Part shown: piece by piece, positions 7,731 to 15,276 of the stretch
Layout of the letters: every line of letters begins with the position of its first letter
How positions within the stretch are numbered: the first letter of the stretch is position 1
Assembly (NCBI RefSeq): GCF_000334915.1
Contig: NZ_AMSF01000019.1
Coordinates: 1 to 64,000 of the forward strand
Length of the DNA: 64,000 nucleotides
Direction: 5' to 3'
DNA from: Dyella ginsengisoli LA-4
Lineage (GTDB): Bacteria; Pseudomonadota; Gammaproteobacteria; Xanthomonadales; Rhodanobacteraceae
Notes under the pieces: generated by a model
Databases searched by the model: none
What the model saw: only the letters and a program-made list of their open reading frames with translations
Told to the model about the DNA's origin: nothing
Translations under genes and position numbers: made by a program

Positions 7731-8354
7731 ATGCACGCCACGTTGCGGACGCTGCACGCGATCATCGACGAGCCCGGCCGTTTTCGCCGGGCTGTCTTCC
7801 GCCTGCAGACGAACGATGGTCGATCGGTTTTCATGAAGGTCGGCAGAAACAACGGCTTGAACGCAAGCCGCTTTATCGTAGAGGTCGATGCCAACCGGCT
7901 GCTGACGCTCTGGAAGCGGGACGCCTTTGCGCCGCCGTCAGTCCACGGCCGTCAACGTTGGTCGGAGGACTACAAGTACGATCGAGCCGAGGAAGGGTTC
8001 TCTCGCGGGCAGCAGAATCCCGTTGGCTTGGCCAAGGTCTACGTCCGCGATCGTCCGGTCTACGCGGAGCTGCCGCCCGTCCCGCGGTTCAGCATTCGCG
8101 CTTTGGCCACGAGACGGAAACCAGGGCGCCCAGCGGCGCAGCCCTCCGTGATGGAGACCGTTGCGACCTTGAACGATGGGTGCACCCGGACGATCTGGCT
8201 GCTGGCCAACGGCGTTGCCACGTTTCCCGTCGAGTGCGATGGCCAGGCATCCGCCGAACGCCTGCAGCACCTTGCCGGCGTTGGCTCACCGATCCTCTCG
8301 ATCGACCAGCTCCTGCCGCTTCTTGCCGGCGACCAGGTAAACCCGGTGGCGTGA
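7731..8354 (+). CDS. hypothetical protein, 207 aa
   Basis: Start uncertain: ATG at 7731, or a GTG at 7710 overlapping the upstream stop. It is a soluble protein with a central WKRDAFAPPSVHGRQRW segment and a C-terminal region ending in SPILSIDQLLPLL. No domain recognised; plasmid-accessory function unknown. About 240 bases without a gene follow, which contain only a short remnant-like stretch (8515-8610) and no start site. Confidence 0.5.
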   Translation: MHATLRTLHAIIDEPGRFRRAVFRLQTNDGRSVFMKVGRNNGLNASRFIVEVDANRLLTLWKRDAFAPPSVHGRQRWSEDYKYDRAEEGFSRGQQNPVGLAKVYVRDRPVYAELPPVPRFSIRALATRRKPGRPAAQPSVMETVATLNDGCTRTIWLLANGVATFPVECDGQASAERLQHLAGVGSPILSIDQLLPLLAGDQVNPVA

Positions 8355-8593
8355 GAAACGCGGTTGCTGAGCTATGCTCAGGAGGCCGCCGCTTGCATAT
8401 CCCTATCCTGATGCTGCACGTCGCGGCCCCCCGGAGACGGCAACGATCCGGGGGTTTCCTCAGTCCTCGGCAGCCGGCCTGCGGTTTACGGTTGAGCTGG
8501 TCACCGATTCCGGACGTCGCTGAACATCGCGCTGGTGCTGATCACCAAGCTCGGCGAGGAGGTGTGGAGCGCTGCACTGTCGCCAAGAGTATT

Positions 8594-8624
8594 AACCTAC
8601 TTGCCTAATTAAACCTACTAGGTT
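8594..8624 (+). promoter_or_regulatory. MqsA-type operator pair before mqsRA
   Basis: A perfect palindrome AACCTACTAGGTT (8612-8624) has exactly the AACCT-N3-AGGTT form bound by MqsA. An imperfect copy, AACCTACTTGCCT, lies at 8594-8606. The pair ends 12 bases before mqsR, the place expected for autoregulation by the antitoxin. Confidence 0.85.
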
Positions 8625-8636
8625 AATCTTGTCTGC

Positions 8637-8933
8637 ATGGAGAAAGGCACACCTCACTGCAAGCTGGCCGTCGTGAAGTCCTTGCTTGCCGATGGCAAGG
8701 TGCGCTCTACGTTCTCGGCTTTGGCCGGCGGTGCTGCCATGGGCCTCGACTTTGCGGGCATCGTCAACGTGGTTGCTTCGCTGGTCCCGAAGGATTTCTA
8801 CAAGAGCATGACTTCCCATGCAGATCATCGGGTGTGGCAAGACGTGTACCGGCCCCGCACGCCAGCTGGCGAGGTCTATCTCAAACTGACGGTCATTGAT
8901 GACGTGCTCATCGTGTCCTTCAAGGAGCTTTGA
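8637..8933 (+). CDS. mqsR: MqsR family mRNA-interferase toxin, 98 aa
   Basis: Same length as E. coli MqsR and collinear with it; it starts MEKGTPHCKL and ends DVLIVSFKEL. The residues known to matter for RNA cleavage are conserved at identical positions: K56 (FYKSMT), Q68 (WQDVYRP) and Y81 (VYLKLTV). MqsR cleaves mRNA at GCU sites and halts growth. Toxin first, antitoxin second is the normal mqsRA order. It should stabilise the plasmid by post-segregational killing. Confidence 0.95.
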   Translation: MEKGTPHCKLAVVKSLLADGKVRSTFSALAGGAAMGLDFAGIVNVVASLVPKDFYKSMTSHADHRVWQDVYRPRTPAGEVYLKLTVIDDVLIVSFKEL

Positions 8934-8935
8934 CC

Positions 8936-9337
8936 ATGAAATGTCCATCCTGTGCAGACGCGGAACTGGTGCGAGACACCCGCGACATGCCCTACACCTA
9001 CAAGGGTGAATCGACCCTCATTCCTGACGTCACCGGGGACGTCTGCCCGAGCTGCGGGGAAATGATCCTGGATGTTGCCGAGTCGGTACGCACAAGTGCG
9101 GTGATGCTGGATTTCAACAAGCAGGTGAACGCTTCAATCGTCGATCCAGGCTTCATTGCCAGTGTCCGAAAGAAGCTGGCGCTCGATCAACGCGAAGCGG
9201 CCGAAATCTTCGGTGGTGGCGTCAATGCGTTCTCGCGGTACGAAACCGGGAAAACCAAGCCGCCCCTGGCGCTGGTGAAGTTGCTCAGGGTGCTCGATCG
9301 TCATCCTGACCTGTTGGGCGAAGTGAGGGCGGCCTAA
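8936..9337 (+). CDS. mqsA: MqsA family antitoxin, 133 aa
   Basis: ATG at 8936 is preferred because AAGGAG lies eight bases upstream and because it places the zinc cysteines at 3, 6, 37 and 40 as in E. coli MqsA. The N-terminal zinc domain (CPSC...CPSCGE) binds MqsR. The C-terminal half is an HTH-XRE domain with the family motif EIFGGGVNAFSRYE. It represses its own operon through the AACCT-N3-AGGTT sites at 8594-8624. The start lies three bases after the mqsR stop. Confidence 0.95.
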   Translation: MKCPSCADAELVRDTRDMPYTYKGESTLIPDVTGDVCPSCGEMILDVAESVRTSAVMLDFNKQVNASIVDPGFIASVRKKLALDQREAAEIFGGGVNAFSRYETGKTKPPLALVKLLRVLDRHPDLLGEVRAA

Positions 9338-9348
9338 CTCAGGTTGGA

Positions 9349-9699
9349 TCACTCGTCGCTTTCGTCCGCGTAATCCAAGCTTTCCGGATACAACGCAACG
9401 AGATCTGACAGGGTGTCGCGAATCTGCTCCAACGCCTCCATCATGCCGCTGACCTGGTCCTCCAATGCGCCGGCAAGTTCGAAGAACTCGCCGGCCTGGC
9501 GTCGTGCGCCGTTGTTGACAACGGCCATCGCGAGCTGATGCAGCTTGAGCAGATCATCTCGGATCACGGGTGGTGCGCCGTGGTCGCGGTCGTTCAAGTC
9601 GTCCCGAAGGCTGTCGACCGAATCCACCGCAGCCAGAATGCGGGTGGTCTCGAAGTTCTCGTATAGATTTTGCCATTCAGCGTCGGTCATAGCCGCCAT
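9349..9699 (-). CDS. hypothetical acidic helical protein, 116 aa
   Basis: Strongly acidic and helical (DAEWQNLYENFETTRILAAVDS; C-terminus DYADESDE). Its start overlaps the end of the upstream minus-strand ParB-like gene by 13 bases, so the two are probably co-translated. No family recognised. Its 3' end nearly meets the 3' end of mqsA, convergently. Confidence 0.55.
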   Translation of the reverse strand: MAAMTDAEWQNLYENFETTRILAAVDSVDSLRDDLNDRDHGAPPVIRDDLLKLHQLAMAVVNNGARRQAGEFFELAGALEDQVSGMMEALEQIRDTLSDLVALYPESLDYADESDE

Positions 9700-9998
9700 A
9701 CATGATCCTCGCCACGAAAAGAGGGCGACAGCCTCTCGCTCGGATCACACAGTGTCGCAGCGATAGTTGCCGACTTGGCCAAGCGAGCGAGCTTTACCCG
9801 AAAGGCACCCGCCACGACAGTGTATCGGCCTGTGGGCTCTCGACGCACGATGATCGGAACGCTAAGGAACTTGCGCCGCCTACCAATCCGGCCGCTCTTT
9901 GTTGCGACATAGCGTCTGATTTGGGCAGCCGTAGGCTCCGGTGCATCCCGAAGGTCGCGGGGGATGTCGACTTCGTCGATCGGCAATACCAGCAGCAT
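9687..9998 (-). CDS. short ParB/sulfiredoxin-like domain protein, 103 aa
   Basis: The central stretch VPIIVRREPTGRYTVVAGAFRVKLARLA resembles the ParB N-terminal (nuclease/CTPase) fold, in which a VPI-V strand precedes a GxYxVVAGxxR loop. The usual HTH part of ParB is missing, so it is not a normal partition protein. It sits between a toxin-antitoxin pair and the acidic 116-aa protein, all on the minus strand with gaps of no more than two bases or overlaps. Role unknown. Confidence 0.5.
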   Translation of the reverse strand: MLLVLPIDEVDIPRDLRDAPEPTAAQIRRYVATKSGRIGRRRKFLSVPIIVRREPTGRYTVVAGAFRVKLARLAKSATIAATLCDPSERLSPSFRGEDHVWRL

Positions 9999-10000
9999 GA

Positions 10001-10309
10001 TCAGGCCTCACCGGAATCTGCAAGCGGCCACTGCTGCGCGCCGTGTAGCACTCGAACAACGATAGCTGCCGGTCTCAACTCGCTCGGCGGCATGTAAACC
10101 ACGATGTGCTTTGTGCCGACGAGGACGAACTCGCGGGTGCCGTGAGCGCGGCCCTTTCTGCCGGCGTTGGGGTGCTTGGTCAGCGTCGACTCCAGCCGCT
10201 TGCGCAGCTGAAGCACGAATGCCTCGGCTGTGCTGGTCCAGTGCTCCAGCCCGTACCGAAGGATCTTCTGCAGGTCTTTCTGAGCGCTAAGCGCATAGCG
10301 GATCTTCAC
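10001..10309 (-). CDS. RelE/ParE superfamily toxin, 102 aa
   Basis: Length and pattern of RelE/ParE toxins: MKIRYALSAQKDLQKILRYG at the start, a basic middle (NAGRKGRAHGTREFVLV) and a C-terminal IVVRVLHGAQQW strand, the usual VLxVLHxxxxW signature. ParE members inhibit gyrase and RelE members cleave ribosomal mRNA; which applies cannot be told. It follows its antitoxin with a four-base overlap. Confidence 0.8.
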   Translation of the reverse strand: MKIRYALSAQKDLQKILRYGLEHWTSTAEAFVLQLRKRLESTLTKHPNAGRKGRAHGTREFVLVGTKHIVVYMPPSELRPAAIVVRVLHGAQQWPLADSGEA

Positions 10310-10761
10310 TTGCTCGCCCGCCGGGCAGCATCCATACGCTTAGCCTCGGCAGTCAGCTCGTCCCACATCGCGTCGCTGTCGATCAACGGCTCCGTGCCAG
10401 CCTCCACAGCATCCACCGTGCGCTGCACCTGACCGCGAAACCAGCGCTCGTGCTCAAGAGCAGCAGCGGCCTCGCTACTCCGCTTAGCGACGTCTGGCCG
10501 AGCCGGACGGATCCGGCCCGCCTCGAAGTCAGTCATGTCGACCTTGGCCACCCGCACACCCATGCCCAGGAGCTGGCGCACCGCCGTATCGACCGACGCG
10601 AACAGCCGGACGTCTCCCTCGCGCTTGGCCAGCAGGTGCTTTTCGTTCCCCACCATCGCCTGCAGCGCGAAGCCGCCCTTCTGGCCAACTAGCGTCACGT
10701 CGTAGATCGACCCGGACGCGACCAGGTCCTTGAATGTTTCGGGACGCATGAGATTGATCAC
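10306..10761 (-). CDS. antitoxin partner of the RelE/ParE toxin, 151 aa
   Basis: Upstream of and overlapping the toxin, as expected for an antitoxin. The sequence starts MINLMRPETFKDLVASGSI. The N-terminal half resembles plasmid stability antitoxins with a beta-rich DNA-binding part; the C-terminal half is a charged helix (AAALEHERWFRGQVQRTVDAVEAG) likely to wrap the toxin. A palindrome at 10783-10797 lies just upstream, fitting autoregulation. Confidence 0.7.
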   Translation of the reverse strand: MINLMRPETFKDLVASGSIYDVTLVGQKGGFALQAMVGNEKHLLAKREGDVRLFASVDTAVRQLLGMGVRVAKVDMTDFEAGRIRPARPDVAKRSSEAAAALEHERWFRGQVQRTVDAVEAGTEPLIDSDAMWDELTAEAKRMDAARRASK

Positions 10762-10782
10762 GGTTCACTCTCCGTTTTGCCT

Positions 10783-10797
10783 AATGTGTTGCACATT
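10783..10797. promoter_or_regulatory. toxin-antitoxin operator palindrome
   Basis: AATGTG-TTG-CACATT, a perfect 6-bp inverted repeat; the flanking motif TGCCTAATGTG is repeated directly at about 10778 and 10799. It lies about 20 bases upstream of the antitoxin start and between divergent genes, so it may also affect the plus-strand gene at 10864. Confidence 0.6.
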
Positions 10798-10863
10798 ATG
10801 CCTAATGTGCGTAACCTGCAAGCAACCGACAATCCATCACGCTGGCCAGTCCAAGGATCCGCG

Positions 10864-11229
10864 ATGACTACCGAAGAGCTTACTGTGGTGACGGAGACCG
10901 AGACCGTAGCGGTCAAGGTGCCCGTCGAGTTTCGCCAGTGGCTCAAGGGCGGATACGGCCTCACACCTGAGCAGGTGCTGCAGGCGTTCGTCCACGACCT
11001 CTACGGGACCGTGGACAGCAACGGCAGCGATGAGCGGCGGATGGCCGAGGAATGGTTTGATCGCGTGATCTGGCCAGCTCCGCCTGCAGGCCGCGTTTTC
11101 CAAGCTCAGAGCGGCCAGTGGAGCTGGGCGATCGAGCAGGATGGCGTCGAGTTGGTCTGCGGCGCCGGCTACGCAAGTGAAGGCGCTGCAGACGAGGATA
11201 TGCAGGAACAACTGAGCAACTACACCTGA
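10864..11229 (+). CDS. hypothetical protein, 121 aa
   Basis: ATG chosen at 10864 with AAGGA upstream. The N-terminal part (VAVKVPVEFRQWLKGGYGLTPEQVLQAFVHDL) looks like a helical DNA-binding or ribbon-like segment; the C-terminal half is acidic with several Trp. The family is not known to me. It transcribes away from the toxin-antitoxin pair. Confidence 0.55.
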   Translation: MTTEELTVVTETETVAVKVPVEFRQWLKGGYGLTPEQVLQAFVHDLYGTVDSNGSDERRMAEEWFDRVIWPAPPAGRVFQAQSGQWSWAIEQDGVELVCGAGYASEGAADEDMQEQLSNYT

Positions 11230-11244
11230 CAGAGGCACACAGCC

Positions 11245-11487
11245 ATGAGCATGGAACTGGATACCAACTTCGGCGTTGACTTCGAGCGTGCCAAGGAGCG
11301 CTTGCACGCGGAGGCGGGCCGTCTGTACCGCCGGTACTGGGCGATCCGCAACACGGCGTCGCCGGCAGCGGTCGAGGAAGCCAAGGCTGCCTGGACCGAC
11401 GCTCAGGCTCGCGCAGCTGCGCTGCGGCGCCAGGATGAAGCGGCGATTCGCGCGGTGCTGGCCAGCGGTCTCGCGCTGGCCACCTGA
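11245..11487 (+). CDS. small helical protein, paralogue of the zeta-partner at 60419, 80 aa
   Basis: Contains VDFERAKERL-x-A-x-AGRL, the same block as the 77-aa protein at 60419-60652 that is coupled to the zeta toxin. Both are all-helical and charged. By analogy it may be an antitoxin or adaptor, here followed by another P-loop protein (11545-12039). This is inference; the family is not one I can name. Confidence 0.6.
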   Translation: MSMELDTNFGVDFERAKERLHAEAGRLYRRYWAIRNTASPAAVEEAKAAWTDAQARAAALRRQDEAAIRAVLASGLALAT

Positions 11488-11544
11488 CGCCCTCACCAGA
11501 GTTTGCACAGCTGCGCCACCCCAATCACGCAAGGAGCACATGCC

Positions 11545-12039
11545 TTGAGCAACCAAACCAACGTCGGCCTGACCGTGGTTCAGGCTCACTACTCCCAACG
11601 GCGAACGCTACGCGACAAGATCAGCCGTTGGCTGACGCCGCCCTACATGCGATACCTTGCAGGCCAAGACAAAATCGTTGTTCTCGTCGGCGATGCCGGG
11701 TCCGGAAAGACGACCATCTTGAGGAAGGCAAAGCTTGCGCTCGTAGACGGCCAACCATCGAAGCTTCCCTCCGCGCAATTCGCCATCGATGAGCCGGCAG
11801 GAGAGCAACATAGCGGATCCATTAGGAACAGGTTGTGCCACTGCCCAAGCGGCTTCGCGCTCGCCGTGCAGTCCATCAAAGACATCGAAACCCTCGGTGT
11901 TCTCCCGGACCTGGCACAAAGGCCGTCGGTAGAATTTTTCGTCATGGACGACGGCACCGGGCGGCGCGTTTCCGAGGCACGCTCATGGATTAGCCAGCAT
12001 TGGCCCGTGGGTGTTCGACCAACCACACGGCGGATGTGA
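11545..12039 (+). CDS. P-loop protein, 164 aa
   Basis: The best start is TTG with AAGGAG eight bases upstream. A clear Walker A motif, VLVGDAGSGKTT, lies at about residues 47-58, but no convincing Walker B or C-terminal ATPase domain is seen, and the second half has low similarity to anything I know. It could be a truncated AAA/ExeA-like ATPase or a short kinase-like partner of the preceding small protein. At 164 aa it is short for most P-loop families, so partial decay is possible. Confidence 0.5.
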   Translation: MSNQTNVGLTVVQAHYSQRRTLRDKISRWLTPPYMRYLAGQDKIVVLVGDAGSGKTTILRKAKLALVDGQPSKLPSAQFAIDEPAGEQHSGSIRNRLCHCPSGFALAVQSIKDIETLGVLPDLAQRPSVEFFVMDDGTGRRVSEARSWISQHWPVGVRPTTRRM

Positions 12040-12379
12040 TGCGGCAGGAACAAGGACAAGCCGCGTCGCAGGGCTACCGCCCTCTGTCCTTCGGCGCTGC
12101 GCACCTTCGCGACGTCGACTCCCGGAGAGGGCGTACCTCCCTCTCCCACCCGCTGCGGCGGGTGGCCCCCACTCCCCATGCCTCAGGCTGGCTCTATGCC
12201 TTCAAGGGCCGTACACCCCCCCGTGTCCTCGCTACGCTGCGGGCCGCGCCAGGGGGCGTACTGCGGCCTCGGCCGCTTCCCTTGATGGCGACCCACCCCT
12301 CAGCGTCTGGTTCGGCGTTCTGAAAGCATCCGCGACCCCGGTCGCTGCGCTTCCAGCGCCAACTAAAGGAGAACCAACC
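12040..12379. other. 340 bases without a confident gene
   Basis: Only open shadows are present. An 8-bp hairpin (CCACCCGC/GCGGGTGG, loop TGCG) occurs near 12150 without a T-tract. Nothing else recognised. Confidence 0.4.
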
Positions 12380-12484
12380 ATGTCTACCCTGATCGCCCCT
12401 TTCGCCCCTGAAGCCCAACGGTTCCATGCCGTTATCCGCTCGAACCCTGTACCATCTTCGGTGACCCGCCAAGGAGGACTCACC

Positions 12485-12694
12485 ATGTTCCGCCATCTCT
12501 GTGGTGTACTGCTTGCCCTCTGGACTCTCGCCCTGGTGCCCCTGGGCATCGCGTTCCTGATGAGCTTCCACTGGGACCATAGCTTCGGCCATCCCCCGGT
12601 TGCTTTCTGGACCTTCTGCGGCCTCTTTGCCCTCCTGGGCCTCGGCCTCTTCAAGGGCTCTCGCCGGCCCAAGGCCCTGACGACCGCGGAGTAA
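12485..12694 (+). CDS. small two-helix membrane protein, 69 aa (possible longer form from 12380)
   Basis: ATG at 12485 has a near-consensus AGGAGG site. The protein has two hydrophobic helices (LCGVLLALWTLALVPLGIAFLMSF and VAFWTFCGLFALLGLGLF) and a basic C-terminal tail. An in-frame ATG at 12380 also has a good site (AAAGGAG) and would add 35 soluble residues. A strong terminator follows, so this is a complete small transcription unit. Function unknown. Confidence 0.6.
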   Translation: MFRHLCGVLLALWTLALVPLGIAFLMSFHWDHSFGHPPVAFWTFCGLFALLGLGLFKGSRRPKALTTAE

Positions 12695-12717
12695 CGACCC
12701 AATGCCATCCACCTGAC

Positions 12718-12745
12718 AGGCCCGCTCGATGCGGGCCTTTTTTTT
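12718..12745 (+). terminator. intrinsic terminator
   Basis: Perfect 8-bp stem AGGCCCGC/GCGGGCCT with loop TCGAT, followed by a run of T residues. Ends the small membrane-protein gene. Confidence 0.9.
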
Positions 12746-12973
12746 GCCCGAGCCGAACAGTCCTTCCATGCGATGGTCACGCACTCCGTACTGCTCAGCA
12801 GCAGCCCCGCATAGCCCTCGAAAATGCGAAAGCCCTACCGACAGGCAGGGCTTCGTAGTCCGGAATCTCTTGGTTATCCCACTCTTGGTGCGGACCCTTG
12901 CGGGCGGACGAGCGCCAGACCGGATGTTGCGCCCAGGCGCAAGCGTAACCCCAACGGCAGGGGTAGGCAATAA

Positions 12974-13198
12974 TGGCTGCAGCAGCACCTGGCCGGCGTT
13001 GAGCGGCTGTCGCTCAGCCAGTACACCGAGCGCCGGGCACGCGGCGAGCTGACCGCCCAACAGGCCTACGCCTATTCCCTCAAGCGCAAGCGCGAGGCGC
13101 AGGTGTCGTTCGCGTGGTTCGCACTGGCCGATGCCATCGGTGTGGCTCAGGGCGAGGTAAGGCCGGGATTCTGGAAGTTTTCGCAGGAACGCAGCTAA
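12974..13198 (+). pseudogene. remnant coding fragment, no start codon
   Basis: This frame is open for 74 codons with protein-like content (QYTERRARGELTAQQAYAYS, then FAWFALADAIGVAQGE) and good codon usage, but it begins right after a stop codon and has no ATG/GTG/TTG start near its beginning. It looks like the 3' end of a gene whose front was lost, possibly when the adjacent IS element or terminator region was rearranged. Identity unknown. Confidence 0.45.
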
Positions 13199-13345
13199 GT
13201 GGCTGAATTAAAGCTGATATAGCAGGCTGTTGAGAAACCTCCTCGCCTCGCCGGAGTCATAGCCGCCCTCAATCACCGACCGCCCGATCAGATGCGCAGC
13301 CCCGACATCCAGCAGCTTGGCATGTTCTCATATGTGTCTGTCGAG

Positions 13346-13364
13346 GATCGGGTGCCACCCGATC
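13346..13364 (-). ncRNA. right-end hairpin, probable 3' part of a TnpB guide (omega) RNA
   Basis: GATCGGGT-(3)-ACCCGATC forms a perfect 8-bp stem about 30 bases beyond the tnpB stop, where the scaffold of TnpB-associated omegaRNA usually ends. The bases just outside it on the minus strand would be the guide. The RNA itself is inferred from the known biology of the family. Confidence 0.4.
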
Positions 13365-13394
13365 GGTAAGGATGGCTCGGTGCTCTTCGGAGTC

Positions 13395-14792
13395 TCACCC
13401 CTCCACCCTAAGCGCCGGTCCATCCCGTCGCTGTCGAGTGGTGCGCGGCGTGGCCGCGCGATAGGCAAGTTCGCGGTTCAGCGAGATCGGCTGTCCGATC
13501 GGCGATGTCCTGCCGGCCGCGCACGTGTCCTCTTCCCGCGCTTCAGTTCCCCGGCTCCTCCGGGTACGCCCATCCGGGCCGGTGCCTTCGGCGAGTAGAC
13601 GTAAGCCTTCCCGCCGGATGTTCTTCGCCGCATTGATGTCGCGGTCGTGCTCGGTACCGCAGCCGGCACAGGTCCAGTGCCGGTCGGACAATGTCAGGCC
13701 GGTGTGGATGTCGCCACACTCCGAGCACGTCTTGCTCGACGGATAGAAGCGGTCGACCGTCACAATGACCCGGCCGTGCCACTTCGCCTTGTACGCCAGC
13801 TGCCGGCGGATCTCGCCCAGGCCGGCGTCGCCGACGCCGCGCCGAAACGCCTTGCGGCCCATGCCGCGCGCCATCGCCTTCACGTTCAGGTCCTCGATCG
13901 CGATCACCGCCGCGTCGTCGACGGCGGCCGACGTCAGCTGGTGTTGGTGGTCGCGCCGCTGGTCGCCAATCTTCGCGTGCAGCGCGCCGATCTGCGCTTT
14001 GCGCCGGTGCATCCGGTTCGACACCACAATCCGCGTGCCTTTCGGGATCCGTTTAGCCGGGTTGAGGCCCTGGCGAACCATCGCGGCATCCCGCTGCCGA
14101 CAGTAGCCTCGCTGGTACCGACGCAGCCGCCGCAGATGCGCGGCCAGGTGCTTTGGCGCGGCCACCTTACGGCTGCTCACGCCGTCGCTGATCACCGCGA
14201 CATCCTTCAGCCCCAGGTCGATTCCGATCGCTGCCGTGGCCTCACCGGCATCCGGGGCTGGCACGCGGTCGGCGGTGAACGTCCCGAACCAGCGACCGGC
14301 GGCATCGCGACTGACAGTGATCGAGCGCAGTCGACCCGGCATCGCTTCGCTCACGCGAAAGCGCACCTTGCCGATGCCGGCCAGCTGCACGCGCCCGGCA
14401 TAGCGGTCGACCAGTTCGCGCCGCTGATCCAGCGTGAAGCGTGCCGACATCACCGTGCCGAACGTCTTGCGACGTGGTCGCTTGGCTCTGCCGGCAAAGA
14501 AGTTGGTCCACGCCTTGTCGAAGTCGCGCAGCGTCTGGTTGAACGGCTCGCGCGGCAGTTCCGCCAGCCAGGCGGTCTCTGGCGACGCCTTCAGTTGGGT
14601 GAACTCACGGCTGAGAGCGACGGCGTTGAGCTTCGTGCCGTCCGCTCGCCATGCTTCGTCCTTGCGTCGAATCGCCCAGTTCCACACGAACCGCCGCGCG
14701 CCGAAAAGGCGCAAAAGGACGCGCTCTTGTGCCGGCTTCAGGCGAAGCCGCACACGGTACGCGCGTTCAATGGTGGCGGTGGATGGAACCAT
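13395..14792 (-). CDS. tnpB: TnpB (IS200/IS605 OrfB) RNA-guided nuclease, 465 aa
   Basis: The full set of TnpB features is intact: an N-terminal helix-rich part with FVWNWAIRRKDEAW, RuvC-I IGIDLGLKD (D192), RuvC-II IAIEDLNVK (E300), a zinc finger C356/C359-C375/C378, and RuvC-III DRDINAAKNI (about 383-392). TnpB cuts DNA guided by an RNA transcribed from the element's end and helps the element persist. Length is slightly above the usual 380-430 aa because of a Thr/Arg-rich tail after residue 400 that overlaps the probable guide-RNA region. All catalytic residues are present, so it may be active. Confidence 0.92.
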   Translation of the reverse strand: MVPSTATIERAYRVRLRLKPAQERVLLRLFGARRFVWNWAIRRKDEAWRADGTKLNAVALSREFTQLKASPETAWLAELPREPFNQTLRDFDKAWTNFFAGRAKRPRRKTFGTVMSARFTLDQRRELVDRYAGRVQLAGIGKVRFRVSEAMPGRLRSITVSRDAAGRWFGTFTADRVPAPDAGEATAAIGIDLGLKDVAVISDGVSSRKVAAPKHLAAHLRRLRRYQRGYCRQRDAAMVRQGLNPAKRIPKGTRIVVSNRMHRRKAQIGALHAKIGDQRRDHQHQLTSAAVDDAAVIAIEDLNVKAMARGMGRKAFRRGVGDAGLGEIRRQLAYKAKWHGRVIVTVDRFYPSSKTCSECGDIHTGLTLSDRHWTCAGCGTEHDRDINAAKNIRREGLRLLAEGTGPDGRTRRSRGTEAREEDTCAAGRTSPIGQPISLNRELAYRAATPRTTRQRRDGPALRVEG

Positions 14793-14851
14793 AGTTGCAA
14801 TGTCTTGTACGGGGCATCTGACTCATGCTTTGAGACGGCACCGGATCACCG

Positions 14852-15214
14852 TCATCTACTTGTAGGCGTGGCCCAAAGATGGGCGAGCTTTTTGTTGAGT
14901 GCGTAATGCACTATCCACAGGTTCAGTACGAAATCCACGAGAAACGCGAAGCCGATTCCCCAGCTCGGTCCGGCGAGTGTGAATACGGGTGCGACCATTC
15001 CTAAAAAGCCGATCACCGTGACGAAAATCAGCAGGGTGAAATCCTTGACGCGTTGATCACTGACCAAAAGAACCCTCACTAGCAGGTGGATCGCGAGAAA
15101 AGCACCCAGCAACATACCGATCACAGGAACGGTCAACATCCCTGCTGCCACACTATTCACGCCAGCCGACGCTCTTCGCATGGCTGCATCCATGGAAACG
15201 GTCTTTCCATTCAC
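14852..15214 (-). CDS. multi-pass membrane protein, 120 aa
   Basis: At least three hydrophobic segments (MLTVPVIGMLLGAFLAIHLLVRVLLV, LLIFVTVIGFLGMVAPVFTLAG, IGFAFLVDFVLNLWIVHYAL). No family recognised. It lies between the transfer operon's 3' end and the IS element on the same strand, and the IS element begins right after its stop. It could be an entry-exclusion or accessory transfer protein by position, which is speculation. Confidence 0.55.
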   Translation of the reverse strand: MNGKTVSMDAAMRRASAGVNSVAAGMLTVPVIGMLLGAFLAIHLLVRVLLVSDQRVKDFTLLIFVTVIGFLGMVAPVFTLAGPSWGIGFAFLVDFVLNLWIVHYALNKKLAHLWATPTSR

Positions 15215-15276
15215 TCCACACCTCCGGGGTTGGGGTTCAGTTCATCTGTTGAGGACGCGTTGCAGCGGCTCCGCAC

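Larger units (their letters stand above)
13320..14851 (-). mobile_element. TnpB-only IS200/IS605-family element (approximate ends)
   Basis: The element is defined by its intact tnpB. No TnpA (Y1) transposase lies nearby, as in IS1341-type elements, so mobility would need TnpA in trans. The 3' side (lower coordinates) contains a perfect 8-bp hairpin with a 3-base loop at 13346-13364, as expected at a right end. The 5' end must lie above 14792 and before the stop of the next gene near 14852. Exact ends and the target motif were not determined. Confidence 0.6.

Noticed and set aside
8515-8610. Short coding-like stretch (LNIALVLITKLGEE) before mqsRA
   Set aside because: Too short, no start codon, and it runs into the operator; perhaps a relic, not reported as a gene.
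12011-12379. Upstream extension of the small membrane protein to 12011
   Set aside because: The extension is low complexity and lacks a start signal, whereas strong ribosome-binding sites occur at 12380 and 12485.
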